Shown here: piece after piece, positions 8,115 to 16,903 of the stretch
Position numbering within the stretch: position 1 is the first letter of the stretch
How the letters are laid out: each line of letters starts with the position of its first letter
Assembly: GCA_964242415.1 (NCBI GenBank)
Contig: CAXTAT010000023.1
Location: 1 to 64,000, forward strand
Direction of reading: 5' to 3'
Length of the DNA stretch: 64,000 nucleotides
Origin: DASWOJ01 sp964242415
GTDB taxonomy: Bacteria; Pseudomonadota; Alphaproteobacteria; Acetobacterales; Acetobacteraceae
The notes under the pieces: generated by a model
The model's input: only the letters and a program-made list of their open reading frames with translations
The model's database searches: none
What the model was told of the DNA's origin: nothing
Made by a program: the position numbers and the translations under genes

Positions 8115-9065
8115 CTACCGTCGCGGCGGCGTGGACCCCGGCGGGGCAGTGACGGCGACGGCGGACGGCGCCGCATCGGCCGGGGCAGCCGATCCGGTGC
8201 TCGGCTGCATCGCGGTGACGGCCGACACGCCCTCCGGCGGCAAGACCACGGAGGGAAGGATCTTGTTCATCTGCGCGACCACCGACTCGGTGATGTCGAA
8301 CTCGTTGACGTTCAGCGCCACCTGCGCCCGGTGCAGCACCAGGTTCATGCCGCGGCTTTCGGCGACTTGGCGGATCACGGCGATCAGCATGCGCTCGATC
8401 TGCGCCAGCCCGACCTGCGCGGCCTCCTGCATGTAGCGGTTGCGGTCACGGAACTGGCGCTGCGCGTTGGTGATCCGCTCCTGCAGCTCGCGCTCCTTGG
8501 CGCGGATCTGGTCCGGCGTCATGCTGGCGCGCTGATTGGCCAGGGACTGCTGCAGGTCGCGCCAGGCGGCCTGCTCCTTTTGCGCGTCCTGGTTCAGCCG
8601 CTCCCGCCGCTCGCCAATGGTCTTTTCCACCTGCTGCGCGGCGGTCGAGCCGTGCATGATGTCGGGGATGCCCAGCACGCCGACGACGGCGGCCGGCGGG
8701 GTCGCGCCGCGCGGGATCGGCGGCAGGTCGGGGATGGGCGGCAACTGCACCGGCGGCACCGGGGTAGAGTCCTGTCCGGCGCCGGCAGTGGACAACCCGC
8801 TGTTTGGATCACCCATCGACGGCGGCGCGACCTGCACGGCCGGCGGCGCGGAGGGGCGCGGCTGCGGCCTGGCGCCCGGACGTGTCGCCTGCACCGGCTG
8901 CGCCGGCGCCTGGCCTGGCGGCTGCCCCTGCGCCTGACTTGGCGCCTGGCCCGGCCTTGGCTGGCCGGCGCCGCCCGGAACGAACCAGCCCGGCGACTGC
9001 TGGGCCGACGCGGACAGTGGGGACAGGAGGGCAGCCGCCGCCAGGGCGGGGATCAAGATGCGCAT
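8115..9065 (-). CDS. ompH: OmpH/Skp-family periplasmic chaperone with Pro/Gln-rich linker
   Basis: Skp-like periplasmic holdase for outer-membrane proteins on their way to BamA. The signal peptide is MRILIPALAAAALLSPLSASA. About 100 residues of Pro/Gln/Ala-rich low complexity follow, then the coiled-coil OmpH domain (from about residue 125) with the heptad-rich tentacles. At 316 residues it is much longer than the usual 160-200 because of the linker and a Pro/Ala C-terminal tail. The ATG at 9065 is preferred to one nine codons upstream, because it begins the signal peptide and lies 4 bp after the bamA stop with GAGG upstream. Confidence 0.85.
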   Translation of the reverse strand: MRILIPALAAAALLSPLSASAQQSPGWFVPGGAGQPRPGQAPSQAQGQPPGQAPAQPVQATRPGARPQPRPSAPPAVQVAPPSMGDPNSGLSTAGAGQDSTPVPPVQLPPIPDLPPIPRGATPPAAVVGVLGIPDIMHGSTAAQQVEKTIGERRERLNQDAQKEQAAWRDLQQSLANQRASMTPDQIRAKERELQERITNAQRQFRDRNRYMQEAAQVGLAQIERMLIAVIRQVAESRGMNLVLHRAQVALNVNEFDITESVVAQMNKILPSVVLPPEGVSAVTAMQPSTGSAAPADAAPSAVAVTAPPGSTPPRR

Positions 9066-9069
9066 GGGC

Positions 9070-11502
9070 CTAGAACCTCGTACCAAAGCCAAACCGGAAA
9101 AACTGCGTCTGGTCGCCGCTGCGTTTGACGACCGGCTCCGCCAGATCGATGTTGATCAGCCCGAACGGCGTCTTCCACGACACGCCTACGCCTGCGCCGA
9201 CCCGGGGGGTCGGATTGTCGTAGAACGTTGACGTCGTCCCAGCAGGGCTCCCGGCGGGAATCCCAAGGCGCGTCACCTGGGTCAATGCGCCGACATCCAC
9301 GAACGTGCGGCCTGACAGACCCAGGTCGGCGGAAATGGGCAACGGAAACCGCAGCTCGGTCGATTGGGTGTAGATGAACCGGCCGCCGATGCTGTCGTTG
9401 GTGCCGACGGTCGGTGCCGCCCCATTCACCCCCGGAGTCGTCGTCTGCGCATGCGGACCGGCACCGCCGGACTGGAAGCCGCGCAGGTTGTCGCCGCCCA
9501 GGAAGAAGCGGTCGATGATCTTTTCTTGCGCGCCACCGTATGTCGACAGGTAGCCGGCGCCGGCGGTGAGCGCAATGCCCCAGTCGGCATCGCCGGTATA
9601 ACGCTCCAAGGGGATGAAGTAGGAGCCGTCAAGCTTAGTCCTGACATACTTCTCCGTGCCGCCCAGTCCCGCCACGTCAACGCCCAGGCGGATCAGGAAA
9701 CCGTCACGCGGGTCGGTGCGGCTGTCGCGGTAGTCCAGCGCCAGGGTCGAGCCAAGCTGCGACAGCAGGGACGTGCCGGTCTGGTTGAGGACGTAGATGC
9801 TGGCGCCGCTTTGGACGTTGTACACCTGCCGGTCCACCAGGGAGTAGGTGAACGCCTGACGCAGGTGCTCGTTGAATTCGTAGCCCAGCCGCAAGTCGCC
9901 GCCGATCCGGCGCTCGCTGTAGGCGGCGATGGTCTGGTTGTTGTTGTTCACCAGGAAGATGTCGGTCCCGGCCACCAGGTTGCGGTCCAGGAAGTAGGGG
10001 TCGGTGAACGACAGGTCGACCTGGCTGCGCCGCTGCGCCAGCACGCCGTTCAGGCCGGCGTCGATGCCGGTGCCGACCAGGTTGCGCTCCCGCAGCCCGG
10101 CGTTCACCAACGCGCCGGAATCCGTCGAGTAGCCGCCGCCCAAGGTCAGCTCGCCGGTCGCCTTCTCGTCCACCTGCGCCGTGACGATGGTGCGGTCCGG
10201 CGCGCTGCCGGGGTGGGGCGTGACGGTCACGCTGTTGAAGTAGCCGAGGTCCTGCAGCCGCTGGCGGGAGCGGCGTATCGTGGCGGCATTGAACGCGTCG
10301 CCCTCCGCAAGCCGGAACTCACGGCGGATCACCTTGTCCTCGGTGCGGGTGTTGCCCTGGATTTCCAGGCGCTCGACATAGACGCGCGGGCTTTCGGTGA
10401 TGTCGAACACCAGGTCCACGGTCTTCTTAGCCTTGTCGCGGGCGATGCGCGGCCTGACATCCACGAAGGCGAAGCCGCGGTTCTGCGCCTCGTCCTGCAG
10501 CGCCGTCGTCGTCCGCTCCACTAGGTCGCCGTCATAGGTGTCACCGGTCTTGAGCAGCAGCAGCGGCTTCAGCTCGTCGCCGTTCAGCTTTGGCAGCTTG
10601 CTGTCGATCCCGACCTCGCCGACCTTGTACCTGTCGCCCTCGTTGATGGTGAACGTCACGAAGAAGGCGCGGCGGTCCGGCGACAGCTCGGCCACGGCGT
10701 CGTGCACCTCGAAGTCGGCAAAGCCGTTCTTCAGGTAGAACCGCCGCAGCAGCTCCTTGTCGAAGTTGATGCGCTCGGGGTCGTATTGGTCGCTGCTGGA
10801 CAGGATGCGGTAGAATGCCTGCTCGCGGCTGTTGATGACCTCGCGCAGGCGGTTCTCGCTGAAGGCGTGGTTGCCGATGAAAGCGATGCGGCTGACCAGC
10901 GTGGTCTCGCCCTCGTTGATCTCGAACACCACGTCCACGCGGTTCTGGTCCAGGTGGATGATCTTCGGTTCGACCGTTGCGGCATACCGCCCGCCTTTGG
11001 CGTAGCGGTCCAGGATGCGCTGCCGGTCGGCCTGCGCCAACTGCGGCGTGTACACCGCGCGGGCGCGGAGCTGCAGCTCGGGCCGCAACTGGTCGTCGCC
11101 CAGCTTGCGGTTGCCCTCGAAGGCAATACGGTTGACGATGGGGTTCTCGACCACCTTCACCACTAGGCCGTTGCCCTCACGGCGGATGGTGACATCCTGG
11201 AACAGGCCGGTGGAGTACAGCGTCTTGAGGCTGCGATCGATGCGGTCGGGATCGAAGCCATCGCCGGCCTGCACCAGCATGTAGGAGCGGATCGTGCCCT
11301 CCTCGATGCGCTGGTTGCCCTCGACCTTGATGCCGGTGATGGTCCCGCCGGGCACGGCTGGACGCGGCGTGCGGTCCGGGCTGGCGCGCTGCTGCCCCGT
11401 GGGAACCGCCCTTGGCGAACCCTGCTGCGCCTGCGCGTCGGACCGTGCGATCAGCGGAACGATGCAGGCGGTGGCGAGCAACGCAAGGCGTTTAGGAACC
11501 AA
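9070..11502 (-). CDS. bamA: Outer membrane protein assembly factor BamA
   Basis: Central subunit of the BAM complex, which inserts beta-barrel proteins into the outer membrane. A signal peptide (LALLATACIVPLIARSDAQA) is followed by five POTRA domains (about 55-420) and the Omp85 barrel. The conserved LRGF loop motif is present and the C-terminus ends in Phe. No ATG or GTG start fits. TTG at 11502 is preceded by GGGAGG at 11511-11517 with 8-nt spacing, giving 810 residues; CTG at 11505 is the alternative. The frame continues to 12024 inside rseP, but that part is out-of-frame shadow. It follows rseP by 104 bp. Confidence 0.93.
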   Translation of the reverse strand: MVPKRLALLATACIVPLIARSDAQAQQGSPRAVPTGQQRASPDRTPRPAVPGGTITGIKVEGNQRIEEGTIRSYMLVQAGDGFDPDRIDRSLKTLYSTGLFQDVTIRREGNGLVVKVVENPIVNRIAFEGNRKLGDDQLRPELQLRARAVYTPQLAQADRQRILDRYAKGGRYAATVEPKIIHLDQNRVDVVFEINEGETTLVSRIAFIGNHAFSENRLREVINSREQAFYRILSSSDQYDPERINFDKELLRRFYLKNGFADFEVHDAVAELSPDRRAFFVTFTINEGDRYKVGEVGIDSKLPKLNGDELKPLLLLKTGDTYDGDLVERTTTALQDEAQNRGFAFVDVRPRIARDKAKKTVDLVFDITESPRVYVERLEIQGNTRTEDKVIRREFRLAEGDAFNAATIRRSRQRLQDLGYFNSVTVTPHPGSAPDRTIVTAQVDEKATGELTLGGGYSTDSGALVNAGLRERNLVGTGIDAGLNGVLAQRRSQVDLSFTDPYFLDRNLVAGTDIFLVNNNNQTIAAYSERRIGGDLRLGYEFNEHLRQAFTYSLVDRQVYNVQSGASIYVLNQTGTSLLSQLGSTLALDYRDSRTDPRDGFLIRLGVDVAGLGGTEKYVRTKLDGSYFIPLERYTGDADWGIALTAGAGYLSTYGGAQEKIIDRFFLGGDNLRGFQSGGAGPHAQTTTPGVNGAAPTVGTNDSIGGRFIYTQSTELRFPLPISADLGLSGRTFVDVGALTQVTRLGIPAGSPAGTTSTFYDNPTPRVGAGVGVSWKTPFGLINIDLAEPVVKRSGDQTQFFRFGFGTRF

Positions 11503-11606
11503 CAGGCGAACCCTCCCGGGGCATCGGATGAGGCGTGCTTGTAAGCGCCGCAGCGTCCGCCGCCAAGGCCAATGCGTACGGCGGCAGGCACAAGGCCCCT
11601 GCCGTC

Positions 11607-12704
11607 CTACCCGATCAGGCTGGACACCCAGCGCACCAGCCCGAGGTGCGGCAGATCGTTCCAGGTCACCACGAGGAACAGACAGGCCAGCAGGGCCAGC
11701 CCGGCCCGCGTGCTGTAGTCCTGCGCCTTGGGGGGAACCGGCCGGCCGCGCACCGCCTCCGCCGCCAGGAACAGCAGGTGTCCGCCGTCCAGCACAGGAA
11801 TCGGGATCAGGTTCATCAGGCCCAGGTTGACCGACAGCACGGCGATCAGCCCGACCAGGCTGGCGATGCCAAGCTGTGCCGCCTGCCCCGAAATCTGCGC
11901 GATGCGCAACGGCCCGCCCAACTCGCTCAAGCCGTGCGCGCCGGTGAACAGGCCCGCCACGCCGGCGGCGGTCTGCGCCGTCACCTCCCAGGTTTGCGCC
12001 AGGCCGGCGCTGATGGTCTGCCACGGGCTGACGTGGACGTACTCGGTCACGCCGCTTCGGATGCCCAGGACGCCGATCCGGTGCCCGCCGGCCTCCCGGC
12101 CATCGGGCGTCACCGCCAGGGTCTGCTCCTGCCCGGCGCGCAGGATGCGGACGCTCAGCAGGCGGTCCGGGCTGGCCGACACGATGCGCTGGATGTCGTC
12201 GAACCGGGTCACGGCGGCGCCGTCGATGGCCTCCACCCGGTCCCCGGCCAGCAATCCCGCCCGTGCCGCGGCGCCGTCGGCGATCACCTCGCTGACGACC
12301 GGCATCGACACCGGCTGCCCGGCAAAGCCGATTAGGGCGATGAACAGCACCGCCGCCAGCAGGAAGTTCGCCACCGGCCCGGCCGCGATGATGATGGCGC
12401 GCGACAGGACGGACTTGCCCTGGTAGGTGCGGCCCGGCTGCAGGGCCGCGCGCGCCTCGGGGGAAACGTCCTCCGGACGCTCCTGCCCGTGCAGCTTGAC
12501 GTAGCCGCCCAGCGGCAGCCAGGCCAGCTTCCAGACGGTGCCCGACTTATCGGTCCAGCGCGCGATGGACTGGCCGAAGCCGAGCGAGAACGCCTCGACA
12601 TGCACGCCGCGCCAGCGTGCGGCGAGGTAGTGCCCCATCTCGTGCACGAAGATCAGCACGCCGAGCACGACGAGGAAGGCAACAAGCTGGCGAAGGTGGT
12701 CCAT
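11607..12704 (-). CDS. rseP: Site-2 intramembrane metalloprotease RseP
   Basis: Membrane-embedded zinc protease that cleaves anti-sigma factors in envelope stress signalling and removes signal-peptide remnants. The HExxH motif is at residues 21-25 (HEMGH) in the first transmembrane segment. A periplasmic PDZ domain follows at about 125-200, and the second zinc-ligand region is IPVLDGGHL near the C-terminus. The 365-residue length is typical for the single-PDZ alphaproteobacterial form. ATG at 12704 has AGGAG 6 nt upstream. The same frame is open to 13190 through dxr, but that is shadow. Confidence 0.95.
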   Translation of the reverse strand: MDHLRQLVAFLVVLGVLIFVHEMGHYLAARWRGVHVEAFSLGFGQSIARWTDKSGTVWKLAWLPLGGYVKLHGQERPEDVSPEARAALQPGRTYQGKSVLSRAIIIAAGPVANFLLAAVLFIALIGFAGQPVSMPVVSEVIADGAAARAGLLAGDRVEAIDGAAVTRFDDIQRIVSASPDRLLSVRILRAGQEQTLAVTPDGREAGGHRIGVLGIRSGVTEYVHVSPWQTISAGLAQTWEVTAQTAAGVAGLFTGAHGLSELGGPLRIAQISGQAAQLGIASLVGLIAVLSVNLGLMNLIPIPVLDGGHLLFLAAEAVRGRPVPPKAQDYSTRAGLALLACLFLVVTWNDLPHLGLVRWVSSLIG

Positions 12705-12762
12705 TGAGGCTCCTAGGCTGATGAGGTCCGGAGGCTGATGCAGCCCGGGCGTAGAGGGTAGT

Positions 12763-13941
12763 CTAGGCGGCTCGGGCGCCCACGACGGCCTGGGCGGCCC
12801 GGCGGGCGGCGGCGTCCAGGTCCAGCACCGCATCCAGGCTGTCGGCAGGCTGGTGGCCGATGCGGCCCAGCACCGTCTCGACCAGGGCGGCGATGTCGGT
12901 GAAGGCAAGCCGCCGGGCCAGGAAAGCCTCGACCGCCACCTCGTTGGCGGCAGACAAGATGGTGGGAGCGCCGCCCCCCGCACGCAAGGCGTCGCGCGCC
13001 AGCCGCAGCGCCGGGAAACGGACCGGGTCCGGCTCGGCGAACTCCAGCCGGCCCAGCGCCGCCAGGTCCAGCCGGGGCGAGCTGGTGGGGATGCGGCCGG
13101 GCCAGGCCAGGGCGTGGGCGATCGGGATACGCATGTCCGGCGACCCGAGCTGGGCGAGCACGCTGCCGTCCCGGTAGTGCACGAGGCCATGGATGACGGA
13201 TTGCGGATGGATCAGCACGCCGATGTCGGCCTCATCGAGCGCGAACAGCCGGGCGGCCTCGATCACCTCCAGGCCCTTGTTCATCATCGTCGCGCTGTCG
13301 ATGCTGATCTTGGCGCCCATGGACCAGACGGGGTGGCGCAGCGCGGCCTCGGGCGTGGCGTGGGCCATCTCCTCGGGCGTGGACAGGCGGAACGGGCCGC
13401 CGGATGCGGTCAGCACGATGCGCTCCACGCCGTCCCGGTTGCCCTCCGCCATCGCCTGGAAGATGGCATTGTGCTCGGAGTCCACCGGCAGCAGGGTCGC
13501 ACCGGCGTCGCGGACGGCCTGCAGCATGACCTCCCCGGCGCAGACCAGCGCCTCCTTGTTGGCCAGCGCCACCGCGCCGCCGCGGCGGATGGCGGCCAGG
13601 GTGGAGGGCAGCCCGGCCGCGCCGGTGATCGCCGCCATGGTCCAATCCACCGGGATGGCGGCGGCCTGCGTGACGGCATCGCTGCCGCCGGCGGCCTGGA
13701 TGCCGGTCCCGGCCAGCGCCGCCTCCAGGGCACGCTGCTGCGAGGCGTCGGCGATCACCGCCAGGGCTGCGCGCAGGCGGATGGCCTGCTCGGCCAGCAG
13801 CGCGGCGTTCCGGCCGCCGACCAGCGCATGGACCTTGTAGCGGCCGGGGTTGGCGGCGAGCAGGTCGATCGTGCTGGTGCCGACGCTCCCGGTGCTGCCC
13901 AGGACCGTGACGGTCCGGACGCCTGCCGAGCCTAGTGCCAT
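12763..13941 (-). CDS. dxr: 1-deoxy-D-xylulose-5-phosphate reductoisomerase
   Basis: Second step of the MEP isoprenoid pathway, making 2-C-methylerythritol 4-phosphate with NADPH. The Rossmann motif GSTGSVGTST begins near residue 15. NKEALV, the metal/substrate motif SEHNAIFQ, and SMGAKISIDSATMMNKGLE follow in the normal order. The length of 392 is standard. ATG at 13941 overlaps the cdsA stop by 10 bp. Its product supplies precursors for undecaprenyl phosphate made by uppS two genes upstream. Confidence 0.96.
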   Translation of the reverse strand: MALGSAGVRTVTVLGSTGSVGTSTIDLLAANPGRYKVHALVGGRNAALLAEQAIRLRAALAVIADASQQRALEAALAGTGIQAAGGSDAVTQAAAIPVDWTMAAITGAAGLPSTLAAIRRGGAVALANKEALVCAGEVMLQAVRDAGATLLPVDSEHNAIFQAMAEGNRDGVERIVLTASGGPFRLSTPEEMAHATPEAALRHPVWSMGAKISIDSATMMNKGLEVIEAARLFALDEADIGVLIHPQSVIHGLVHYRDGSVLAQLGSPDMRIPIAHALAWPGRIPTSSPRLDLAALGRLEFAEPDPVRFPALRLARDALRAGGGAPTILSAANEVAVEAFLARRLAFTDIAALVETVLGRIGHQPADSLDAVLDLDAAARRAAQAVVGARAA

Positions 13942-14798
13942 AACGTCGTCCCCCGCCCCATCACCAACGCCAGCCCGGCCGCCACGGGCGCCGCCGCGAG
14001 CAAGCCGTCCAGCCGGTCCATCAACCCGCCGTGCCCGGGTATCAGCCGCCCGGAGTCCTTGACGCCAAATCCACGCTTGATCGCGCTTTCGAGCAAGTCG
14101 CCGCCCTGCGACGCCGCGCCGATCAGTGCCGCAAGCATCGCCGCGCGCAGGGCCGCCCCGGGCGCGATCACCTGCCCCGCCGCCAGGCCAGCCAGCATTG
14201 CCGCCAACAAGCCGCCTGCGGCGCCCGACCAGGTCTTGCCCGGCGAGATCAGGGGCGCCAGCTTCGGCCCGCCCAGCAGCCGGCCAGCCGCGTAGGCGCC
14301 GATGTCGCTGGCCCATACGGCCAGGATCAGGAAGATCACGTTGCCCCGGCCCGCAACCGGGTCCGCCCGCAGCCAGACCAGCGCGATGGCGCCGACGCCG
14401 GCGTAGGGCACGCCAGCCATCAGCCGCCAACGGTCCGGCATCAGCACAAGCCCGGCGCCAGCCAGCAGCGCAGCCATGCCCAGTTGCGGCCAACCGGCCA
14501 CCGCAAGGACGGTGCCGGCCAGCACCGCCGCCAGCACGCCGAAGCCGGGCCATGCGCCGGGTGCGACGCGGCACAGCTCCACCCACTCCAGCGCCAGGCC
14601 CGCGCCCGCGATGGCGACCAGGGCGTCCCACGGCGGCCCGCCATACCAGACGCAGGCCAGCGCAATGGGCGCCAGCACGACCGCCGACAGCACGCGCGCC
14701 CGCAGGTCACCCCACTGCGCGCGCCGGGGCGGGCCGGCGGCGAGTGCCGGGTCCTGATCAGGCAGGGCGCGCCCCGAACCGGCGTTCGCGGCGGGCAT
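13932..14798 (-). CDS. cdsA: Phosphatidate cytidylyltransferase CdsA
   Basis: Integral membrane enzyme making CDP-diacylglycerol for phospholipid synthesis. There are about seven hydrophobic segments, and the CDS family signature is in the C-terminal third (SAIKRGFGVKDSGRLIPGHG followed by GLMDRLD). The start is uncertain. ATG at 14798 gives 288 residues and a 41-bp overlap with uppS. A GTG near 14690 would remove residues that look like a normal N-terminus (DLRARVLSAVVLAP). It lies between uppS and dxr as in many proteobacteria. Confidence 0.92.
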   Translation of the reverse strand: MPAANAGSGRALPDQDPALAAGPPRRAQWGDLRARVLSAVVLAPIALACVWYGGPPWDALVAIAGAGLALEWVELCRVAPGAWPGFGVLAAVLAGTVLAVAGWPQLGMAALLAGAGLVLMPDRWRLMAGVPYAGVGAIALVWLRADPVAGRGNVIFLILAVWASDIGAYAAGRLLGGPKLAPLISPGKTWSGAAGGLLAAMLAGLAAGQVIAPGAALRAAMLAALIGAASQGGDLLESAIKRGFGVKDSGRLIPGHGGLMDRLDGLLAAAPVAAGLALVMGRGTTLWH

Positions 14799-15507
14799 AC
14801 TCGGCAAGGGCGGCGTCAAGGGCGGCCGCATTGAAGTCGGGCCACAGCACGTCGAGGAACACCAGCTCCGCATAGGCCGACTGCCACAGCAGGAAGTTGG
14901 ACAGCCGGTGCTCGCCGGAGGTGCGGATGACCAGGTCGGGGTCGGGCATCCCGGCGGTGAACAGCAGGCGGCCGAAGGCGGCCTCGTCCAGCGCCGCCGG
15001 GTCCAGGTGGCCGGCAACCGCCGCCTCGGCTGCGGCACGCGCCGCCGCGACGATCTCGTCGCGTGCGCCGTAGGATAGCGCGACGTTCAGGTTCAGCCGG
15101 GTGTTGGCCGTGGTGTTGCGCTCGGCGCGGGCCAGGTCGGCCTGGGTGTCGGCATCGAAGCGCCCGCGGTCGCCGAGCACGCGGACGCGGACGCCCTGCC
15201 GGCCCAGCTCGGCCAGCTCCTGGCGGATGTAATGGCGCAGCAGGCCGGTCAGCTCCAGCACCTCATCCGGGGGGCGGCGCCAGTTCTCGCTGCTGAACGC
15301 ATACAGCGTCAGCCAGGAGACGCCCGCCTCCACCGCGGCCTCGATGGTGCGGCGGACCGCCTGCGCGCCCGCACGGTGCCCGGCGACCCGCGGCAGGCCG
15401 CGCGCCTTCGCCCAGCGGCCGTTGCCGTCCATGATGATGGCGACATGCGCCGGGGCCGGGACGGTCCCGGACGCCGCTGGCGCTATGCCCATGCTTGCCG
15501 CACCCAT
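14758..15507 (-). CDS. uppS: Undecaprenyl diphosphate synthase
   Basis: Cis-prenyltransferase producing the C55 carrier lipid for peptidoglycan and polysaccharides. The catalytic Asp27 is in IIMDGNGRW, and the C-terminal signature DLVIRTSGEHRLSNFLLWQS is complete. The length of 249 is normal. ATG at 15507 lies 4 bp after the frr stop. Confidence 0.96.
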   Translation of the reverse strand: MGAASMGIAPAASGTVPAPAHVAIIMDGNGRWAKARGLPRVAGHRAGAQAVRRTIEAAVEAGVSWLTLYAFSSENWRRPPDEVLELTGLLRHYIRQELAELGRQGVRVRVLGDRGRFDADTQADLARAERNTTANTRLNLNVALSYGARDEIVAAARAAAEAAVAGHLDPAALDEAAFGRLLFTAGMPDPDLVIRTSGEHRLSNFLLWQSAYAELVFLDVLWPDFNAAALDAALAEYARRERRFGARPA

Positions 15508-15511
15508 TGCA

Positions 15512-16078
15512 TCACACCTGCCGGATTTCCTTGTCCTTGTCGGTCAGCGAATCGTCGATGCGCCGGATGTAGCCGTCCGTCAGCTTCTGCACTTGGTCCG
15601 ACCAGTCTTTCATTTCATCCTCGCCGATCTCGCCCTTTTTCTCGGACGCCTTGATCTGGTCCATGCCGTCGCGCCGCACACCGCGGATCGCCACGCGCGA
15701 TCCCTCGGCATAGCGGCCGGCGGCCTTGGCCAGCTCGCCGCGGCGCTCGGCCGTCAGTTGCGGGATGGGCACGCGCACCACCTGGCCGTCCGACCCGGGG
15801 TTCAGGCCCAGGCCGCTGTCGCGGATCGCCCGCTCGACCGCGCCGACCAGGGTGCGGTCCCAGACCTGGACGGTGATCATCCGCGGTTCCGGCACGCCAA
15901 TGGTGCCGACCTGGGTGATCGGAACCTCGGTACCGTAGGCCTCGACCTTCACCGGCTCCAGCAGGCCCGGGCTGGCGCGGCCGGTGCGCAGGCCGCCGAA
16001 GTCGCGGCGCAGGGTTTCCAGCGCGCCATCCATGCGGCGGGTCAGGTCGGCTTTCAGGGCGGTCAGGTCGGCGGGCAA
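15512..16078 (-). CDS. frr: Ribosome recycling factor
   Basis: Splits the post-termination ribosome together with EF-G. The 188-residue protein carries the family motifs GLRTGRASPGLLEPV and the C-terminal helix with KASEKKGEIGEDE. The start codon is TTG at 16078 with GGAGG 5 nt upstream; no ATG gives a complete N-terminus. It follows pyrH by 18 bp in the universal rpsB-tsf-pyrH-frr order. Confidence 0.96.
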   Translation of the reverse strand: MPADLTALKADLTRRMDGALETLRRDFGGLRTGRASPGLLEPVKVEAYGTEVPITQVGTIGVPEPRMITVQVWDRTLVGAVERAIRDSGLGLNPGSDGQVVRVPIPQLTAERRGELAKAAGRYAEGSRVAIRGVRRDGMDQIKASEKKGEIGEDEMKDWSDQVQKLTDGYIRRIDDSLTDKDKEIRQV

Positions 16079-16096
16079 GGCGGCCTCCGTGCGGGG

Positions 16097-16822
16097 CTAA
16101 TGCGGTTCGATGATTCGGGTGAAGTGGCCCTCGCCGCGCATCACCTTGGCGAAGGCGCCGGGGGCGTGAATGTTGAACACGATGATCGGCAGCCCGTTCT
16201 CCCGCGCCAGGCTGATGCCGGCGGCGTCCATCACGCCCAGGTCGCGCGACAGGACTTCCAGATACGTGAGTTCATCATATCGGGATGCAGTCGGGTCCTT
16301 GCGGGGGTCGGCGGAGTACACGCCATCGACCTGGGTGCCCTTGAGCAGCAGGTCGCAGTTCATCTCGGCCGCGCGCAATGCGGCGGCGGTGTCGGTGGTG
16401 AAGAACGGGTTGCCGGTGCCGGCGGCGAAGATCACCACCCTGCCCTTCTCCATGTGCCGCTCGGCCCGGCGGCGCACGTAGGGTTCGCACACGCTGCTCA
16501 TGGGGATCGCCGACTGCACGCGGGTGGGCACGTTGCGCTTCTCCAGCGCGTTCTGCATGCCGAGCGCGTTCATCACCGTCGCCAGCATGCCCATGTAGTC
16601 GGCCTGCGCCCGGTCCATGCCGCCCGCCGCCGCCGAGACGCCGCGGAAGATGTTGCCGCCGCCGATCACCAGGCAGACCTGCACGCCCATCTCGACCACG
16701 TCCCGCACGTCCAGCGCGATCTTGCCCAGGGTCTCGGTGTCGAGGCCGTACTCCCGCCGGCCCATCAGCGCCTCCCCGGAGACCTTGAGCAGGACGCGCT
16801 TATAGGGGGTGTGATCGGGCAT
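16097..16822 (-). CDS. pyrH: Uridylate kinase
   Basis: Phosphorylates UMP to UDP; an amino-acid-kinase fold hexamer in the cytoplasm. The N-terminal LKVSGEALMG, the GGGNIFRG loop and the DYMGMLATVMNA segment are typical. The length of 241 is standard. ATG at 16822. An 81-bp gap containing a strong GC hairpin separates it from tsf. Confidence 0.96.
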   Translation of the reverse strand: MPDHTPYKRVLLKVSGEALMGRREYGLDTETLGKIALDVRDVVEMGVQVCLVIGGGNIFRGVSAAAGGMDRAQADYMGMLATVMNALGMQNALEKRNVPTRVQSAIPMSSVCEPYVRRRAERHMEKGRVVIFAAGTGNPFFTTDTAAALRAAEMNCDLLLKGTQVDGVYSADPRKDPTASRYDELTYLEVLSRDLGVMDAAGISLARENGLPIIVFNIHAPGAFAKVMRGEGHFTRIIEPH

Positions 16823-16840
16823 AGGGTCCTTGACGTGGAT

Positions 16841-16874
16841 GGGGCGGCGGCAACCTAGTGGCTGCCGCCGCCCC
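16841..16874 (-). terminator. GC-rich hairpin between tsf and pyrH
   Basis: GGGGCGGCGGCA at 16841-16852 is perfectly inverted at 16863-16874 around a 10-nt loop, starting 29 bp after the tsf stop on the transcribed strand. There is no T tract, so it may act as a partial terminator, an mRNA stabiliser of rpsB-tsf, or a processing site that lowers pyrH-frr expression relative to the ribosomal genes. Confidence 0.5.
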
Positions 16875-16903
16875 CCACAAGTTCCGCCGCTCGTTAGGAA
16901 GCG

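Noticed and set aside
7440..9128. 562-codon plus-strand open frame opposite lpxD/ompH
   Set aside because: Antisense shadow rich in Arg, His and Gly; the minus strand carries well-supported genes with catalytic motifs.
11503..12024. N-terminal extension of bamA into rseP
   Set aside because: Residues before the TTG at 11502 are low-complexity and lie out of frame inside rseP. The signal peptide and Shine-Dalgarno place the start at 11502.
12705..13190. N-terminal extension of rseP into dxr
   Set aside because: RseP begins at MDHLRQLVAF with a good ribosome-binding site. The extension is an out-of-frame reading of dxr.
13942..14631. N-terminal extension of dxr into cdsA
   Set aside because: The Gly/Arg-rich extension has no similarity to DXR, and the ATG at 13941 directly precedes the Rossmann motif.
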